A stretch of 33,249 bases of DNA from Pelagibius sp050290145. Its GTDB lineage: Bacteria > Pseudomonadota > Alphaproteobacteria > Kiloniellales > Kiloniellaceae. Each line of letters opens with the position of its first letter. Within the stretch, counting starts at the first letter, position 1. Below, piece after piece: positions 14,731-23,125 of this stretch. Both the position numbers and the translations under genes were made by a program. The notes below the pieces were generated by a model. The model ran no database searches and was not told the DNA's origin. It worked only from the letters and a program-made list of their open reading frames with translations. The stretch lies in assembly GCA_050290145.1 (NCBI GenBank), contig JBNKHC010000137.1, forward strand, positions 1 through 33,249, in the 5' to 3' direction.

Positions 14731-16986
14731 ATGCGTGAGGAGCCGCAGCTGGAGCCCCCGGTCGATGCGCAGGCCTGGTCGGCCGCCCGCCGGGCCTTCA
14801 CCGGTGCGGCCTTCGACCATTGGGCCCGGGCCGTCGAGGATTTCAGCTCTGCCCCGCAGGCTGGCCCAATCCTGCTCGATCCGCTGGTCCGGGCCAGCGT
14901 CGCCGTGGCCGCTGCCCTCGGCCCCGAGGCGGCCCTGGCTCTGGTCCCCGCGGCCCGTAAGCTCGCCGGCCACGCCGGCGGCAATGCGGTGCGCGCATTC
15001 CTGCAGGCGGTGCCGCGCGCCGCGCCGCACCTGGAGACGGCTGCGGCCTTCGAAGCCTGGCTGGTGGTGCTGCAGGACCTGGCCCAGGCCGCGCCCGACT
15101 GCCTGCCCCTCGTTGCCGAGCGCAGCGAGGCGCTGCTCTCCCGGCACGGCTTCGCCGGCTTAGCCGCCTGGCTGCGTGTGGGCATGGCGGAAACGCTGCG
15201 CGACCCGCTGCGTCGGGCGGCCTACTTTTCCCTGGAAGACCCGGCAGCGCTCCACGTGCTGGAGCAGGAGGCGAGCGACGTTTCTCTGGCGCTTATGGAA
15301 CGGCGCCTCAAGGGCCTGCTGGCAGCGCTCTGGCGTCTGCATCCCGCGCTCCGCCCCCTGGCGGTGAAACGATCCCTGCAGGCGCCGCGCCGGGCGACCT
15401 TCGACGGGCTGCTGCTGCGCCTGCCGGAGAGTTTCGCCGGCTTCCGCGGGCCGCAGGCTGCACGCCTCTACAAGGCGGCGGCCACGCACATCGGCGCCCA
15501 CCTGGAGTTCACCGCCGGGAAATTCGAGGTCAAGGCGCTGAAGCCGGTCCAGATCGCCCTGGTCTCCCTGATCGAGGACGCGCGCGTCGAGGCCCTGGCC
15601 GCCGCCGAGTTTCCGGGCCTGCTGAAGCTGTGGCGGCCGTTCCATGTGGCGGAGAACAGCGGCGCCAATCTGGCCGAGCCCCTGATGGCGCGCCTTGCCA
15701 GGTCGCTGATCGATCCGGATTACAGCGACCCCAATCCCTGGGTGCGGAAGGGCCGCGGCATGTTCCTTGACAGCCGGGCGAAGTGGGACGATCCGGCGGT
15801 AATCCGCGAGATCGGGGTGCTGCTGGGCAACGACTTCGGCCAGATGCGCCTGCAGTTCAACGCCAAGACCTATGTCGTGCAGCCGCCCTACCGCGACGAC
15901 AACCTCGGCCTCTGGGACTTCGGAACGCCGCCCGAGCAGACGGCGGAGGACGACGAGGTCATCCACGAATCGGTCCGTATCGAGCAGACCGAAGACCTGG
16001 AGCAGGAGCATCAGCGCCAGCGCCAGGAGGCCCGCGATGCGGAGAACGGGGGCAAGGCCAAGGTCGCGCTGGTCGAGGAGGAGGGCGGCATCCCCGTGGC
16101 CAGCTACGGGGAGTGGAACTACCTGACCGGCCGCGAGCGCCCCGATTGGACGACCGTGGTGGAGTACCTGCCGCGCAGGGCACCGGCGGACGTGATCGCG
16201 CGCGATCTGGAGCCCCACAGGGAGACGCTGCGGCGTATCAAGGCGCTGATCCAGCAGGCGCAGATCAGCCGTCCGAAGCGGCTGAAGCGTCAGCCGGAAG
16301 GCGAGCGCCTGGACTTGGAGGCGGCGGTGCGGGCCATGATCGACCGGCGCAGCGGCATCGCGCCGGACACCCGTGTCTACGAGTCCGCGGCCTTTCTGGA
16401 GCGCGACCTCTCGGTGCTGGTTCTCCTGGACATATCGGAGTCGACCAAGGACTTGATCCAGGGGGCGCCGCCCTCGGTCTTCGCGATCGAGCGCACGGCC
16501 ACGGCCATTCTTTCCCAGGCGATGGCCGCCCTGGGTGATCCCTTCGCGGTCCACGCTTTCTGTTCGGACGGGCGCAGCGACGTGCGCTACTACCGCCTGA
16601 AGGACTTCGCCGAGAGCTATGACGAGACCTGCAGGAGCCGCCTGGCCGGCCTGCGCCCGGGCTATTCGACCCGCATGGGCGCGGCGCTGCGCCACGCCGG
16701 CCGCGAAATTTCTGGCCAGCTCAGCTATCGACGCCTGGTGCTTCTGGTCACCGACGGCGAGCCCTCCGACATCGACGTGGAGGACCAACGCTATCTGGTG
16801 GAAGACGCGCGCAAGGCGGTTCACGACCTGGCACACCAGGGCATCGATGTCTTCTGCGTCGGGCTGGAGGCGGGGGACAGCGGCTATCTCACGCGCATCT
16901 TCGGCCGGCGGAACTTTGCCCAGATCAACCGGGTGGGCTCGCTGCCCGAGAAGCTGCCCCTGCTCTATCTGCGGCTGACGGCCTAG
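14731..16986 (+). CDS. cbbO: CbbO/NorD-type VWA-domain protein
   Basis: 751 residues. The first 330 or so are alpha-helical and Ala/Leu-rich, as in CbbO/NorD. A central part (about 405-445) is strongly acidic and Gln/Glu-rich. The C-terminal von Willebrand A domain (about 560-751) has an intact MIDAS: DISES at about 567-571, the GYSTRMGAAL threonine loop and the TDGEPSD aspartate. In the CbbQO rubisco activase the VWA protein caps the ATPase hexamer and recruits the client. The open frame extends far upstream through amiE and the ATPase gene, but that part is an out-of-frame shadow; ATG 14731 is the first credible start, although its ribosome site is poor and translation may be coupled. Confidence 0.9.
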   Translation: MREEPQLEPPVDAQAWSAARRAFTGAAFDHWARAVEDFSSAPQAGPILLDPLVRASVAVAAALGPEAALALVPAARKLAGHAGGNAVRAFLQAVPRAAPHLETAAAFEAWLVVLQDLAQAAPDCLPLVAERSEALLSRHGFAGLAAWLRVGMAETLRDPLRRAAYFSLEDPAALHVLEQEASDVSLALMERRLKGLLAALWRLHPALRPLAVKRSLQAPRRATFDGLLLRLPESFAGFRGPQAARLYKAAATHIGAHLEFTAGKFEVKALKPVQIALVSLIEDARVEALAAAEFPGLLKLWRPFHVAENSGANLAEPLMARLARSLIDPDYSDPNPWVRKGRGMFLDSRAKWDDPAVIREIGVLLGNDFGQMRLQFNAKTYVVQPPYRDDNLGLWDFGTPPEQTAEDDEVIHESVRIEQTEDLEQEHQRQRQEARDAENGGKAKVALVEEEGGIPVASYGEWNYLTGRERPDWTTVVEYLPRRAPADVIARDLEPHRETLRRIKALIQQAQISRPKRLKRQPEGERLDLEAAVRAMIDRRSGIAPDTRVYESAAFLERDLSVLVLLDISESTKDLIQGAPPSVFAIERTATAILSQAMAALGDPFAVHAFCSDGRSDVRYYRLKDFAESYDETCRSRLAGLRPGYSTRMGAALRHAGREISGQLSYRRLVLLVTDGEPSDIDVEDQRYLVEDARKAVHDLAHQGIDVFCVGLEAGDSGYLTRIFGRRNFAQINRVGSLPEKLPLLYLRLTA

Positions 16987-17155
16987 ATGCCGAAAGAGAT
17001 GAAGCGCTTCAGGCACCTAGGGGAATTCAGCCGCCAGGCAGATTCGGGCCGCTCACTCAGGTAATACGGACAGTGTTCTGAACAGGACACGAAAATCCCT
17101 GTTTCTGGACGATGTGAATGCAATCAGATCCTGAACTCCAGCATAGGGGCTTGGA

Positions 17156-17176
17156 CAAATCCTGCCCCCGCTACCA
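17156..17176 (+). repeat. tRNA-fMet-like 3' end, copy 1
   Basis: CAAATCC-TGCCCCCGC-TACCA matches the T-loop to CCA end of bacterial initiator tRNA (CAAATCC..CCCCCGCAACCA) with one change in the acceptor end. The bases upstream do not form the rest of a tRNA, so it is a fragment. Confidence 0.45.
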
Positions 17177-17242
17177 GCGCACAATCAGTGGAAAGCTATG
17201 TGAAGTTTTTTAGCCCGGACGAGCCACTAAAGTTGGTTGCGC

Positions 17243-17255
17243 GCCCCCGCAACCA
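17243..17255 (+). repeat. tRNA-fMet-like 3' end, copy 2
   Basis: GCCCCCGCAACCA equals the acceptor 3' strand, discriminator and CCA of initiator tRNA. It forms part of a 10-bp hairpin, GTTGGTTGCG (17232-17241) with CGCAACCAAC (17248-17257), and is followed by a terminator, as at the end of a real tRNA gene, but no tRNA body precedes it. Confidence 0.45.
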
Positions 17256-17261
17256 ACGATC

Positions 17262-17285
17262 AAGGGCCCCGCAAAGGGGCCCTTT
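17262..17285 (+). terminator. Intrinsic terminator behind the tRNA-like end
   Basis: AAGGGCCCC (17262-17270), loop GCAAA, GGGGCCCTT (17276-17284) and a short TTT. A perfect 9-bp stem with a weak T tract, placed as expected for the terminator of a former tRNA gene. Confidence 0.65.
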
Positions 17286-17366
17286 GCCGTTGGTGGGGTC
17301 AGGATCTGAACCGGTGCCCTCCTGTGGTGCTGAACCCCCCTCATCACTTAAAGGCTGAGGGCGTCA

Positions 17367-17389
17367 AGAAAACCCTCCGGGGGAGGGTT
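17367..17389 (-). terminator. Minus-strand terminator of the RidA/SDR unit
   Basis: AACCCTCC (17371-17378), 3-base loop, GGAGGGTT (17382-17389). Read on the minus strand, the stem is followed by TTTTCTT, so it terminates transcription coming from the RidA side. Confidence 0.65.
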
Positions 17390-17442
17390 CCCAGCCCGAA
17401 GGCCGAGCACGGGCAAACAGCCCGCGCGCAGACTGCGCAGGT

Positions 17443-17838
17443 TCATTCTTTCCCCGTCGGGCCTGCCGGACCTCCTCGCCTCTTGCCTGACCCCGCAACC
17501 AAGCAAAACACCACGTCCTCGCGACCGGGTTCTTTGTTGCGCACAGGCGTAGTTCTGGATGCGCGCCCGCAAGCACTACCACGGCCTGCCGCGCTGTCGA
17601 CAGCCTCCTCACAAGCCCGTGCCAGCCCGAGATCGCAGACAACCTTGTGCAAGCAGCCGGCGGAGTCGAATTCTTGAAAGTCGTCGGTCAGACGCTGCAG
17701 TGCCTCTTCATCCCTATCCACTGCGGCGATGCGATGGCCATCCGCCAGAAGGCTCTGCACGATTGCCCGGCCGATACCTCCGGCGGTACCGGTAACGATG
17801 ACAACGCGTCCGCAAGGATTGCTTTCGCTCGTGCCCAC
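17443..17838 (-). pseudogene. Truncated short-chain dehydrogenase/reductase remnant
   Basis: The minus-strand frame from GTG 17838 begins as a normal SDR: VVIVTGTAGGIGRAIVQSLL (Rossmann TGxxxGIG), AVDRDEEALQRL and a CDLG stretch with the expected spacing. After about 85 residues the similarity stops; the remaining 45 residues are Arg/Gly-rich and lack the NNAG motif and the catalytic Tyr-x-x-x-Lys. A neighbouring frame reads VVVLAGAHPEL near 17590, which could be a decayed NAG strand, hinting at a frameshift before the truncation. It starts 7 bases after the RidA stop, so it was once cotranscribed with it. A functional protein is very unlikely. Confidence 0.7.
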
Positions 17839-17845
17839 TGTGAGC

Positions 17846-18226
17846 CTATTGCGGGAGCGTAGTTGTCACCACGACTTCGATCACCGTCTCGGGCGTCGGC
17901 AGTTCGGAAACGGCAATACAGGCCCGCACAGGAAGAGGCTCCTGGCAAAAGAAGCGCCGGTAAACCTCATCAACCTTCTGTTTGTGGGCTAGTGACGTCA
18001 AATATATCTGTACCAAGGCGACGTCCTTGAGATCAGCCCCCGCCGCTTTGAGTGTCGTCTGGAGATCGGCAAGCGTAACTTCAGTCTGCCGGACCGCATC
18101 ACCTTGTTCGATAGATCCGTCGGGACGGATTGGGACATGTACCGAGTAGAGTGTGCCGTTAGAGGCCACAGCCCATGAATGTGGGGCATCGGGTTTTGTA
18201 AGGTCTGTCTCTATAACGGAATGCAT
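17846..18226 (-). CDS. RidA (YjgF/YER057c/UK114) family protein
   Basis: 126 residues, the normal length for the family. It shows SWAVASNGTLYSV near the start, ADLQTTLKAAGADLKDVALVQIYLT in the middle, and VRACIAVSELPTPETVIEVVVTTTL at the end. The arginine in VRACI and the glutamate in VIEVVV match the residues that bind the carboxylate and activate water in RidA enamine/imine deaminases. ATG 18226 is chosen over the frame start at 18280 because GGGAG lies 7 bases upstream and the extra residues are not family-like. It precedes a decayed SDR. It may deaminate a reactive intermediate of a lost pathway; the exact subgroup is uncertain. Confidence 0.85.
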   Translation of the reverse strand: MHSVIETDLTKPDAPHSWAVASNGTLYSVHVPIRPDGSIEQGDAVRQTEVTLADLQTTLKAAGADLKDVALVQIYLTSLAHKQKVDEVYRRFFCQEPLPVRACIAVSELPTPETVIEVVVTTTLPQ

Positions 18227-18381
18227 GACCAAGCTCCCAGTATAGGTCGGCCTAGATGCAACAGTGTGACATGGCTCCAAATTGTCGAGCTAGTCCGATA
18301 GGAGGATTTTTTGTGGCGCCAAGCGGCTGTGCCGACAGAGCCTGGCCTCGACCAACAACCCAACCGGCGTCGTTCGCGACT

Positions 18382-19338
18382 TCAGGGTTTGATCTCCCAT
18401 TCCCGACGGCTTTCCCCGCGCTCCCTCTGCAAGGTATAGAAGCCGGTGGCAACGATGATCAGCGCGCCTATCCAGGTCCACAGGTCGGGCAGTTGGCCGA
18501 ACACCAGATAGCCGTACATCGTGCTCCAGATCAGGAGGGTGTATTGCAGCGGCGCGACGACGACCGCCTGCGCCACCTCCAGCGCCTTGATCACCAGCAG
18601 TTCGGCCAGCGCGGCCAGGACCGCGATGCCGCTCAGCAGCGCCACTTCCACGGCTGTCGTTGGCCACTGCCAGAAAAACGGCAGCGGTATGCTGACCACG
18701 AAGCTGCCGGCCAGGGCCGTATAGGCGACCGTCGTCGTGACATGGTCCGTGCTGCTCAATACCCGCGACAGGATCTGACGCAGGGCGAAAAGGGTCGCCG
18801 CCGCCAGGACCAGCATGACCGCGGGATGGATCACACCCAGGCCAGGCCGGATCACGATCAGGGTCCCGATGAAGCCGATGGTGGCGGCGGTCCAGCGGCG
18901 AACGCCGACCGGCTCCCGCAGGACCAGCGCACCCAGAACGGTAACGATTAAGGGTGCAGCGAAAGAGACAGCCACTGCGTCGGCCAGGGGCACGAAGCTG
19001 ATTGCGATGATGAACACGGCCGCCGACGTCGCCGCCATCACACCCCGCGCGATCTGCAGCGCCGGATGCCGGCTGCGCAGCACCTTGGCGCCGCGCAGGG
19101 CCAGCAGGATCACCACTCCGACCAGCAGCCCGAATTGCCGCGACCAGACGATCTGGATGGGATGCAGCGTGTCGGTGAGGAATTTGGCCTGGGTGTCCAC
19201 CGCCGCGAAAAGGAACATGCCGGCGGCCATGTAGACGATACCCAGGCCGCTGGCCGACCGCCTGGCGCCCGCCACCGCGCTCACCGTCGACTCCGACCCC
19301 GCCGGGGTGGCTGTGTTTCGGTCACTGTCTGGCATCAT
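18382..19338 (-). CDS. EamA/DMT-superfamily transporter
   Basis: 318 residues with ten hydrophobic segments in two repeats, the usual EamA arrangement. Recognisable stretches are GIVYMAAGMFLFAAVDTQAKFL, ADAVAVSFAAPLIVTVLGALVLREPVG in the first half, and LEVAQAVVVAPLQYTLLIWSTMYGYLVFG with IGALIIVATGFYTLQRE in the second. Such proteins export or import small metabolites; the substrate is not predictable. ATG 19338 or 19335 are the best starts; TTG 19365 would add nine residues. It is upstream of RidA on the same strand, with 155 bases between, and is divergent from the monooxygenase gene. Confidence 0.87.
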   Translation of the reverse strand: MMPDSDRNTATPAGSESTVSAVAGARRSASGLGIVYMAAGMFLFAAVDTQAKFLTDTLHPIQIVWSRQFGLLVGVVILLALRGAKVLRSRHPALQIARGVMAATSAAVFIIAISFVPLADAVAVSFAAPLIVTVLGALVLREPVGVRRWTAATIGFIGTLIVIRPGLGVIHPAVMLVLAAATLFALRQILSRVLSSTDHVTTTVAYTALAGSFVVSIPLPFFWQWPTTAVEVALLSGIAVLAALAELLVIKALEVAQAVVVAPLQYTLLIWSTMYGYLVFGQLPDLWTWIGALIIVATGFYTLQRERGESRREWEIKP

Positions 19339-19600
19339 GAGGGTGGATGATTCCCGTCTGGCCAATTGTTCCGGATACCAACGAGCGATTTCAAGAAGCG
19401 CCGCAGGAGTGCCTGGAGACGGCCGGGCCTAATTACTCCTGCTAACGCTTAGATTGTGACTCATTCGGTACCTTGAGTTGTCGGAGCATGTCGCTTTCTG
19501 GCACAAAGCGGGTGTAGTGACTCCGCCATTTTGTGGATAACATGAGAGGAGCAGCTTCGGCGATTCCGGAGTTGTACTCTGCTCTGGCCGGAGGAGCGGT

Positions 19601-21394
19601 ATGCTGGATCAGGCCGACGAATCTCTGATGCGGGCCGCAGACCAGTGGCTCAGCGCCCTGGAACGGGCTCTGGGTGCCGCGGATGGAGCGGGTATTGCAG
19701 GCCTGTTCCATCGAGAAGCGCATTGGCGCGATCTGGTTGCCTTTACCTGGCATATCACCACCGTCAGCGGCGCTGAAGGGATAGCCGACGCCTTGAGCCG
19801 GCAGGCCAAGAATGTTGGGGCCCAGCGGTTCCGCAGCGATCCCGGGCGCACGCCGCCACGCCGTGTGGTTCGGGCGGGCGAGGATGTGGTCGAGGTCATC
19901 TTCCGCTTCGAGACGTCGGTTGGCGAAGGCAGCGGCGTTGTCCGCCTGATCCCCGACACCGCAGTTGGGGGCAACTGGCTTGCCAGATCGCTGCTGACGA
20001 CCCTGGAAGAGATCAGGGGCAGTGAAGAATCCATCGGCCGCCGACGGCCGAGCGGTGCATCCTACTCGCGGGATTTCCGGGGGCCGAACTGGCTGGATCT
20101 GCGCAAGCGGGCAGTGGCCTACGCGGACCGCGATCCGGCAGTGCTGGTGGTCGGGGGCGGGCAGGCCGGCCTCTCGATCGCCGCGCGGCTGACCCAGCTG
20201 GATGTCGACACCCTGGTCATCGACCGCGAGGCGCGCATCGGCGACAACTGGCGTAAGCGCTACCACGCGCTGACCCTCCACAACCAGGTCCACGTCAACC
20301 ACCTGCCGTATATGCCCTTCCCGCCGACCTGGCCGGCCTACATTCCCAAGGACATGCTCGCCGCTTGGTTCGAGGCCTATGCCGAGGCCATGGAGCTGAA
20401 CTTCTGGACCGGCACCGAGTTCCTCGGCGGCAGCTACGACAGCGGTGCGGGCTGCTGGACGGTAACCCTGAAGCGTGCCGACGGGTCGACACGTCAGATG
20501 CGGCCGCGCCACGTCATCATGGCTACGGGCGTCAGCGGCATTCCCAACCTGCCGAACATTCCGAGCCTTAAGGCCTTCAAAGGCAAGGTTCTGCACGCCA
20601 GTGAATTCGACAACAGCGCTGCCTGGTCCGGATGCAGGGCGATCGTGGTAGGGACGGGAACCAGCGGACACGACATCGCGCAGGATCTCCACTCGCATGG
20701 CGCCGAGGTGACGATGATCCAGCGCAATCCGACGACCATCATCAACGTGGAGCCCAGCGCCCAGCTTCCCTACACCCTCTACTCGGAAGGCCCCTCGCTG
20801 GAGGATTGCGACCTGCTGGCCGCTGCAACACCCTACCAGTTGTTGATCAAGACCCACCAGCTGCTGACGGCACAGGCGGCCAGGTTCGACAAGGAACTGC
20901 TTGACGGCCTAACCCGCGTTGGCTTCAAGGTTGATTATGACGACGATACCGGCTGGCAGTTCAAGTACATGAACCGCGGCGGTGGCTACTATTTCAACGT
21001 CGGCTGCTCGGACCTCATCATTGCAGGCAAGGTCGGGCTGGTACAGTACGAGAACATCGAGACCTTCGTCGCCGAGGGCGCCCGGCTCAAGGACGGCCGG
21101 GTACTGAAGGCCGACCTCGTCGTGCTCGCGACGGGCTACAAGGGTCAGCAAGAGCAGGTCCATCAGCTGTTCGGCGAGGATATCGCCGAGCGGGTCGGGC
21201 CAGTCTGGGGCTTCGATCCCACAGAGCAGGAGCTGCGCAACATGTGGGTGAGAACGGGGCAGCCGGGACTCTGGTTCATCGCCGGCAGCTTCGCACAGTG
21301 CCGGATCTACTCGAAGTACCTGGCACTGCAGGTGAAAGCCTGTGAGGCAGGCCTCCTGCCCGCAACCCGCGGGCAGGAAACCCTGGCAGCCTGA
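19601..21394 (+). CDS. Flavin-containing monooxygenase with N-terminal NTF2-like region
   Basis: 597 residues. The first 150 or so (HREAHWRDLVAFTWHITTVSG, VVEVIFRFET) look like an NTF2/SnoaL-like domain. The FAD Rossmann motif GGGQAG is at 185-190, followed by VIDREARIGDNWRKRY. The FMO-type signature FKGKVLHASEF begins at 326, the NADPH Rossmann motif GTGTSGHDIAQDL lies near 351, and the ATGYKG motif near the C-terminus is present. This fits a class B flavoprotein monooxygenase that hydroxylates or sulfoxidises a small substrate with NADPH. GGAGGAG sits 4 bases before the ATG. The DapA-like gene follows after 95 bases, suggesting a shared catabolic role. The substrate is unknown. Confidence 0.88.
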   Translation: MLDQADESLMRAADQWLSALERALGAADGAGIAGLFHREAHWRDLVAFTWHITTVSGAEGIADALSRQAKNVGAQRFRSDPGRTPPRRVVRAGEDVVEVIFRFETSVGEGSGVVRLIPDTAVGGNWLARSLLTTLEEIRGSEESIGRRRPSGASYSRDFRGPNWLDLRKRAVAYADRDPAVLVVGGGQAGLSIAARLTQLDVDTLVIDREARIGDNWRKRYHALTLHNQVHVNHLPYMPFPPTWPAYIPKDMLAAWFEAYAEAMELNFWTGTEFLGGSYDSGAGCWTVTLKRADGSTRQMRPRHVIMATGVSGIPNLPNIPSLKAFKGKVLHASEFDNSAAWSGCRAIVVGTGTSGHDIAQDLHSHGAEVTMIQRNPTTIINVEPSAQLPYTLYSEGPSLEDCDLLAAATPYQLLIKTHQLLTAQAARFDKELLDGLTRVGFKVDYDDDTGWQFKYMNRGGGYYFNVGCSDLIIAGKVGLVQYENIETFVAEGARLKDGRVLKADLVVLATGYKGQQEQVHQLFGEDIAERVGPVWGFDPTEQELRNMWVRTGQPGLWFIAGSFAQCRIYSKYLALQVKACEAGLLPATRGQETLAA

Positions 21395-21489
21395 GGTCGG
21401 GCCGCGGTTCGCCGGACGACCGACGACAGCCCCTGTTCGAATTCCCGGACAGGATCGGCTATGCTGGGTCGAGCTTCAGGAGGAATGTC

Positions 21490-22446
21490 ATGGTCCTGCC
21501 CTTTAAGCCCCGTGGCGTCATCCCGGCAACTCTGGTCGCTTTCGACGCCGACCTGAAGATCGACGAGGCCGAGTCCCGGCGCCACCTGCGCGATGTGGCC
21601 GCCACGCCCGGCCTCTCGGCGATCACGGTGAACGGCCACGCTTCGGAGGTGCACGCCTGTACACAGGAGGAACAGCGGCGCATCCTCGCCCTCTCACTTG
21701 CCGAGGTGGGGGACCGCCTGCCTCTGGTCAGCGGCGTCTACGCGGACGGCAGTGCAATGGCGGCGCAGCTTGCCGGTATGGCCCAGGCGGAGGGAGCCTC
21801 GGCCCTGCTCTGTTTCCCGCCCAACAGTATGTCGATGGGCGGACGCCTCCGCCCCGAGATGGCGGTCGCGCACTTCAGCGAGATTGCGGCGGCCAGCGAT
21901 CTTCCCCTGATTTGCTTCAACTACCCGGCGGCCAGCGGCCTCGGATACCCCTTCGAGACCCTGCTCGAGCTCTTCGACAAGGTGCCCTCTATCGTCGCCA
22001 TCAAGGACTGGTGCAACGACCCGAAGCTCCATGAGCGCCACATCCGGGAATTCCAGGGTCGTTCTCCCCGCGTCAGCGTCCTGACGACGCACAGCGCCTG
22101 GCTGATGAGTTCCCTGGTCATGGGGTGCGACGGCCTGCTTTCGGGGGCGGGCAGCGTGATTGCCGATCTCCAGGTCGCACTTTTCGAGGCGGTGCAGGCG
22201 AATGACCTCGAGCGCGCCCGTAAGGCCAATGACCATATCTATCCGCTGGCGCAGGCCTTCTATGCAGAGCCTTTCCTGGACATGCACAACCGAATGAAGG
22301 AAGCCCTGGTTCTGCTGGGTCGGCAGAAAGCCGCTCACGTTCGCCCGCCGCTGGTCAAGCTGCCCGAGGCGGAGATCGAAGCCCTGCGTGGCGCGATAGA
22401 GGCGGCGGGGCTGCGGCGGGAGAAGGCGGCGAACCTCGTCGCCTGA
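21490..22446 (+). CDS. Dihydrodipicolinate synthase (DapA)-family aldolase/lyase
   Basis: 318 residues of the class I aldolase TIM barrel. The Schiff-base lysine is Lys172 in SIVAIKDW and the catalytic tyrosine is Tyr145 in CFNYPAASG. TPGLSAITVNGHASEVHACTQEEQRRIL replaces the GTTGEs loop of true DapA, so the pyruvate-binding motif is altered and lysine biosynthesis is unlikely; a keto-acid lyase or aldolase of a catabolic pathway fits better. AGGAGGA is located 5 bases upstream of the ATG. It is probably cotranscribed with the monooxygenase and ends tail-to-tail with the Liv-type ATPase. Confidence 0.88.
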   Translation: MVLPFKPRGVIPATLVAFDADLKIDEAESRRHLRDVAATPGLSAITVNGHASEVHACTQEEQRRILALSLAEVGDRLPLVSGVYADGSAMAAQLAGMAQAEGASALLCFPPNSMSMGGRLRPEMAVAHFSEIAAASDLPLICFNYPAASGLGYPFETLLELFDKVPSIVAIKDWCNDPKLHERHIREFQGRSPRVSVLTTHSAWLMSSLVMGCDGLLSGAGSVIADLQVALFEAVQANDLERARKANDHIYPLAQAFYAEPFLDMHNRMKEALVLLGRQKAAHVRPPLVKLPEAEIEALRGAIEAAGLRREKAANLVA

Positions 22447-22468
22447 GCGGAGGTTCGAGCCTCAGGCG
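22440..22468. terminator. Hairpin shared by convergent genes
   Basis: CGCCTGAG (22440-22447) pairs with CTCAGGCG (22461-22468) over a 13-base loop. Both convergent stop codons lie within the stems. There is no T tract, so a bidirectional terminator role is plausible but not certain. Confidence 0.5.
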
Positions 22469-23106
22469 AGGTCCACCGCGCCCCGCTCGATGACGAAGGA
22501 CTTGTCGATCAGGTCGTGAATGTGCTGCTCGTTGGAGTCGGCGATCAGCACGGCCATGCCTTCTGCCTTGAGGCTCGAGATGATCTGCGCCAGACGCTGG
22601 GCCAGCGCCGGCGCGACGCCCTCGAAAGGCTCGTCGAGCAGGAGAACCCGCTCGCCGCAGAGCAACGCGCGTGCGAGGGCGACCAGCTTCTGCTGTCCGC
22701 CGGACAGCTGGTTGGCGCGGCGCTGGCGAAAGGCCTCGACTTCCGGGATCAGACCATAGACCCAGGACAGCCTGTCCGCGGCGCCGTCCATCCGGGTCGA
22801 CCACGCCGGCAGCAGGACGTTCTCCTCCGCCGTGAATTCGGGAACCAGTTTCCGGTCCTCCGGCATGTAGCCGATCCCCAGAACGGCCCGGGTGTGGGAG
22901 GGCGAGTGCGTGAAATCGTGATGATCGAACTTAATCTCGCCGGCCCGGGCGGGGACAAGCCCCATGATCGAACGCAGCAGCGTCGTCTTGCCCGCCCCGT
23001 TGCGGCCTATCAGGCCGGCCATGATGCCGTTGTCGAGCGACAGGGAAACCGCGTCGAGGACCTTCTGCGAGCCGAAGAAAACGTCGAGATCGTTGATCTT
23101 GAGCAT
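22462..23106 (-). CDS. Liv-type (HAAT) ABC transporter ATPase, LivF-like
   Basis: 214 residues, slightly short for LivF. Walker A GRNGAGKTT, Q-loop region GYMPEDRKLVPEFTAEENV, signature LSGGQQKLVALARAL and Walker B VLLLDEPFEGVAP are intact. The usual H-loop histidine is replaced: the stretch after Walker B reads AVLIADSNEQHI, in which His is shifted. ATP hydrolysis is probably retained through the partner site. It is the last gene of the five-gene unit that begins with the binding protein at 27177. Confidence 0.88.
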   Translation of the reverse strand: MLKINDLDVFFGSQKVLDAVSLSLDNGIMAGLIGRNGAGKTTLLRSIMGLVPARAGEIKFDHHDFTHSPSHTRAVLGIGYMPEDRKLVPEFTAEENVLLPAWSTRMDGAADRLSWVYGLIPEVEAFRQRRANQLSGGQQKLVALARALLCGERVLLLDEPFEGVAPALAQRLAQIISSLKAEGMAVLIADSNEQHIHDLIDKSFVIERGAVDLA

Positions 23107-23125
23107 ATCTTTCTCTTGAAGCCTC

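Larger units (their letters stand above)
16987..17364. other. Gene-poor junction after the amide regulon
   Basis: No credible coding region. It contains a 12-base palindrome TGAAGCGCTTCA (17000-17011), a near-perfect inverted repeat GTGTTCTG-AA-CAGGACAC (17073-17090), two tRNA-fMet-like 3' ends and a terminator, listed separately. Base composition is more mixed than in the flanking operon. It reads as a rearrangement scar. Confidence 0.5.

Noticed and set aside
15160..17016. 618-residue minus-strand open frame
   Set aside because: Antisense to the VWA protein; no recognisable domain.
17286..17335. Minus-strand tRNA gene, because its complement ends in CCCCACCA after a T-loop-like stretch
   Set aside because: The T-loop lacks the conserved A58 position, the stem has mismatches and no D or anticodon arm can be folded.
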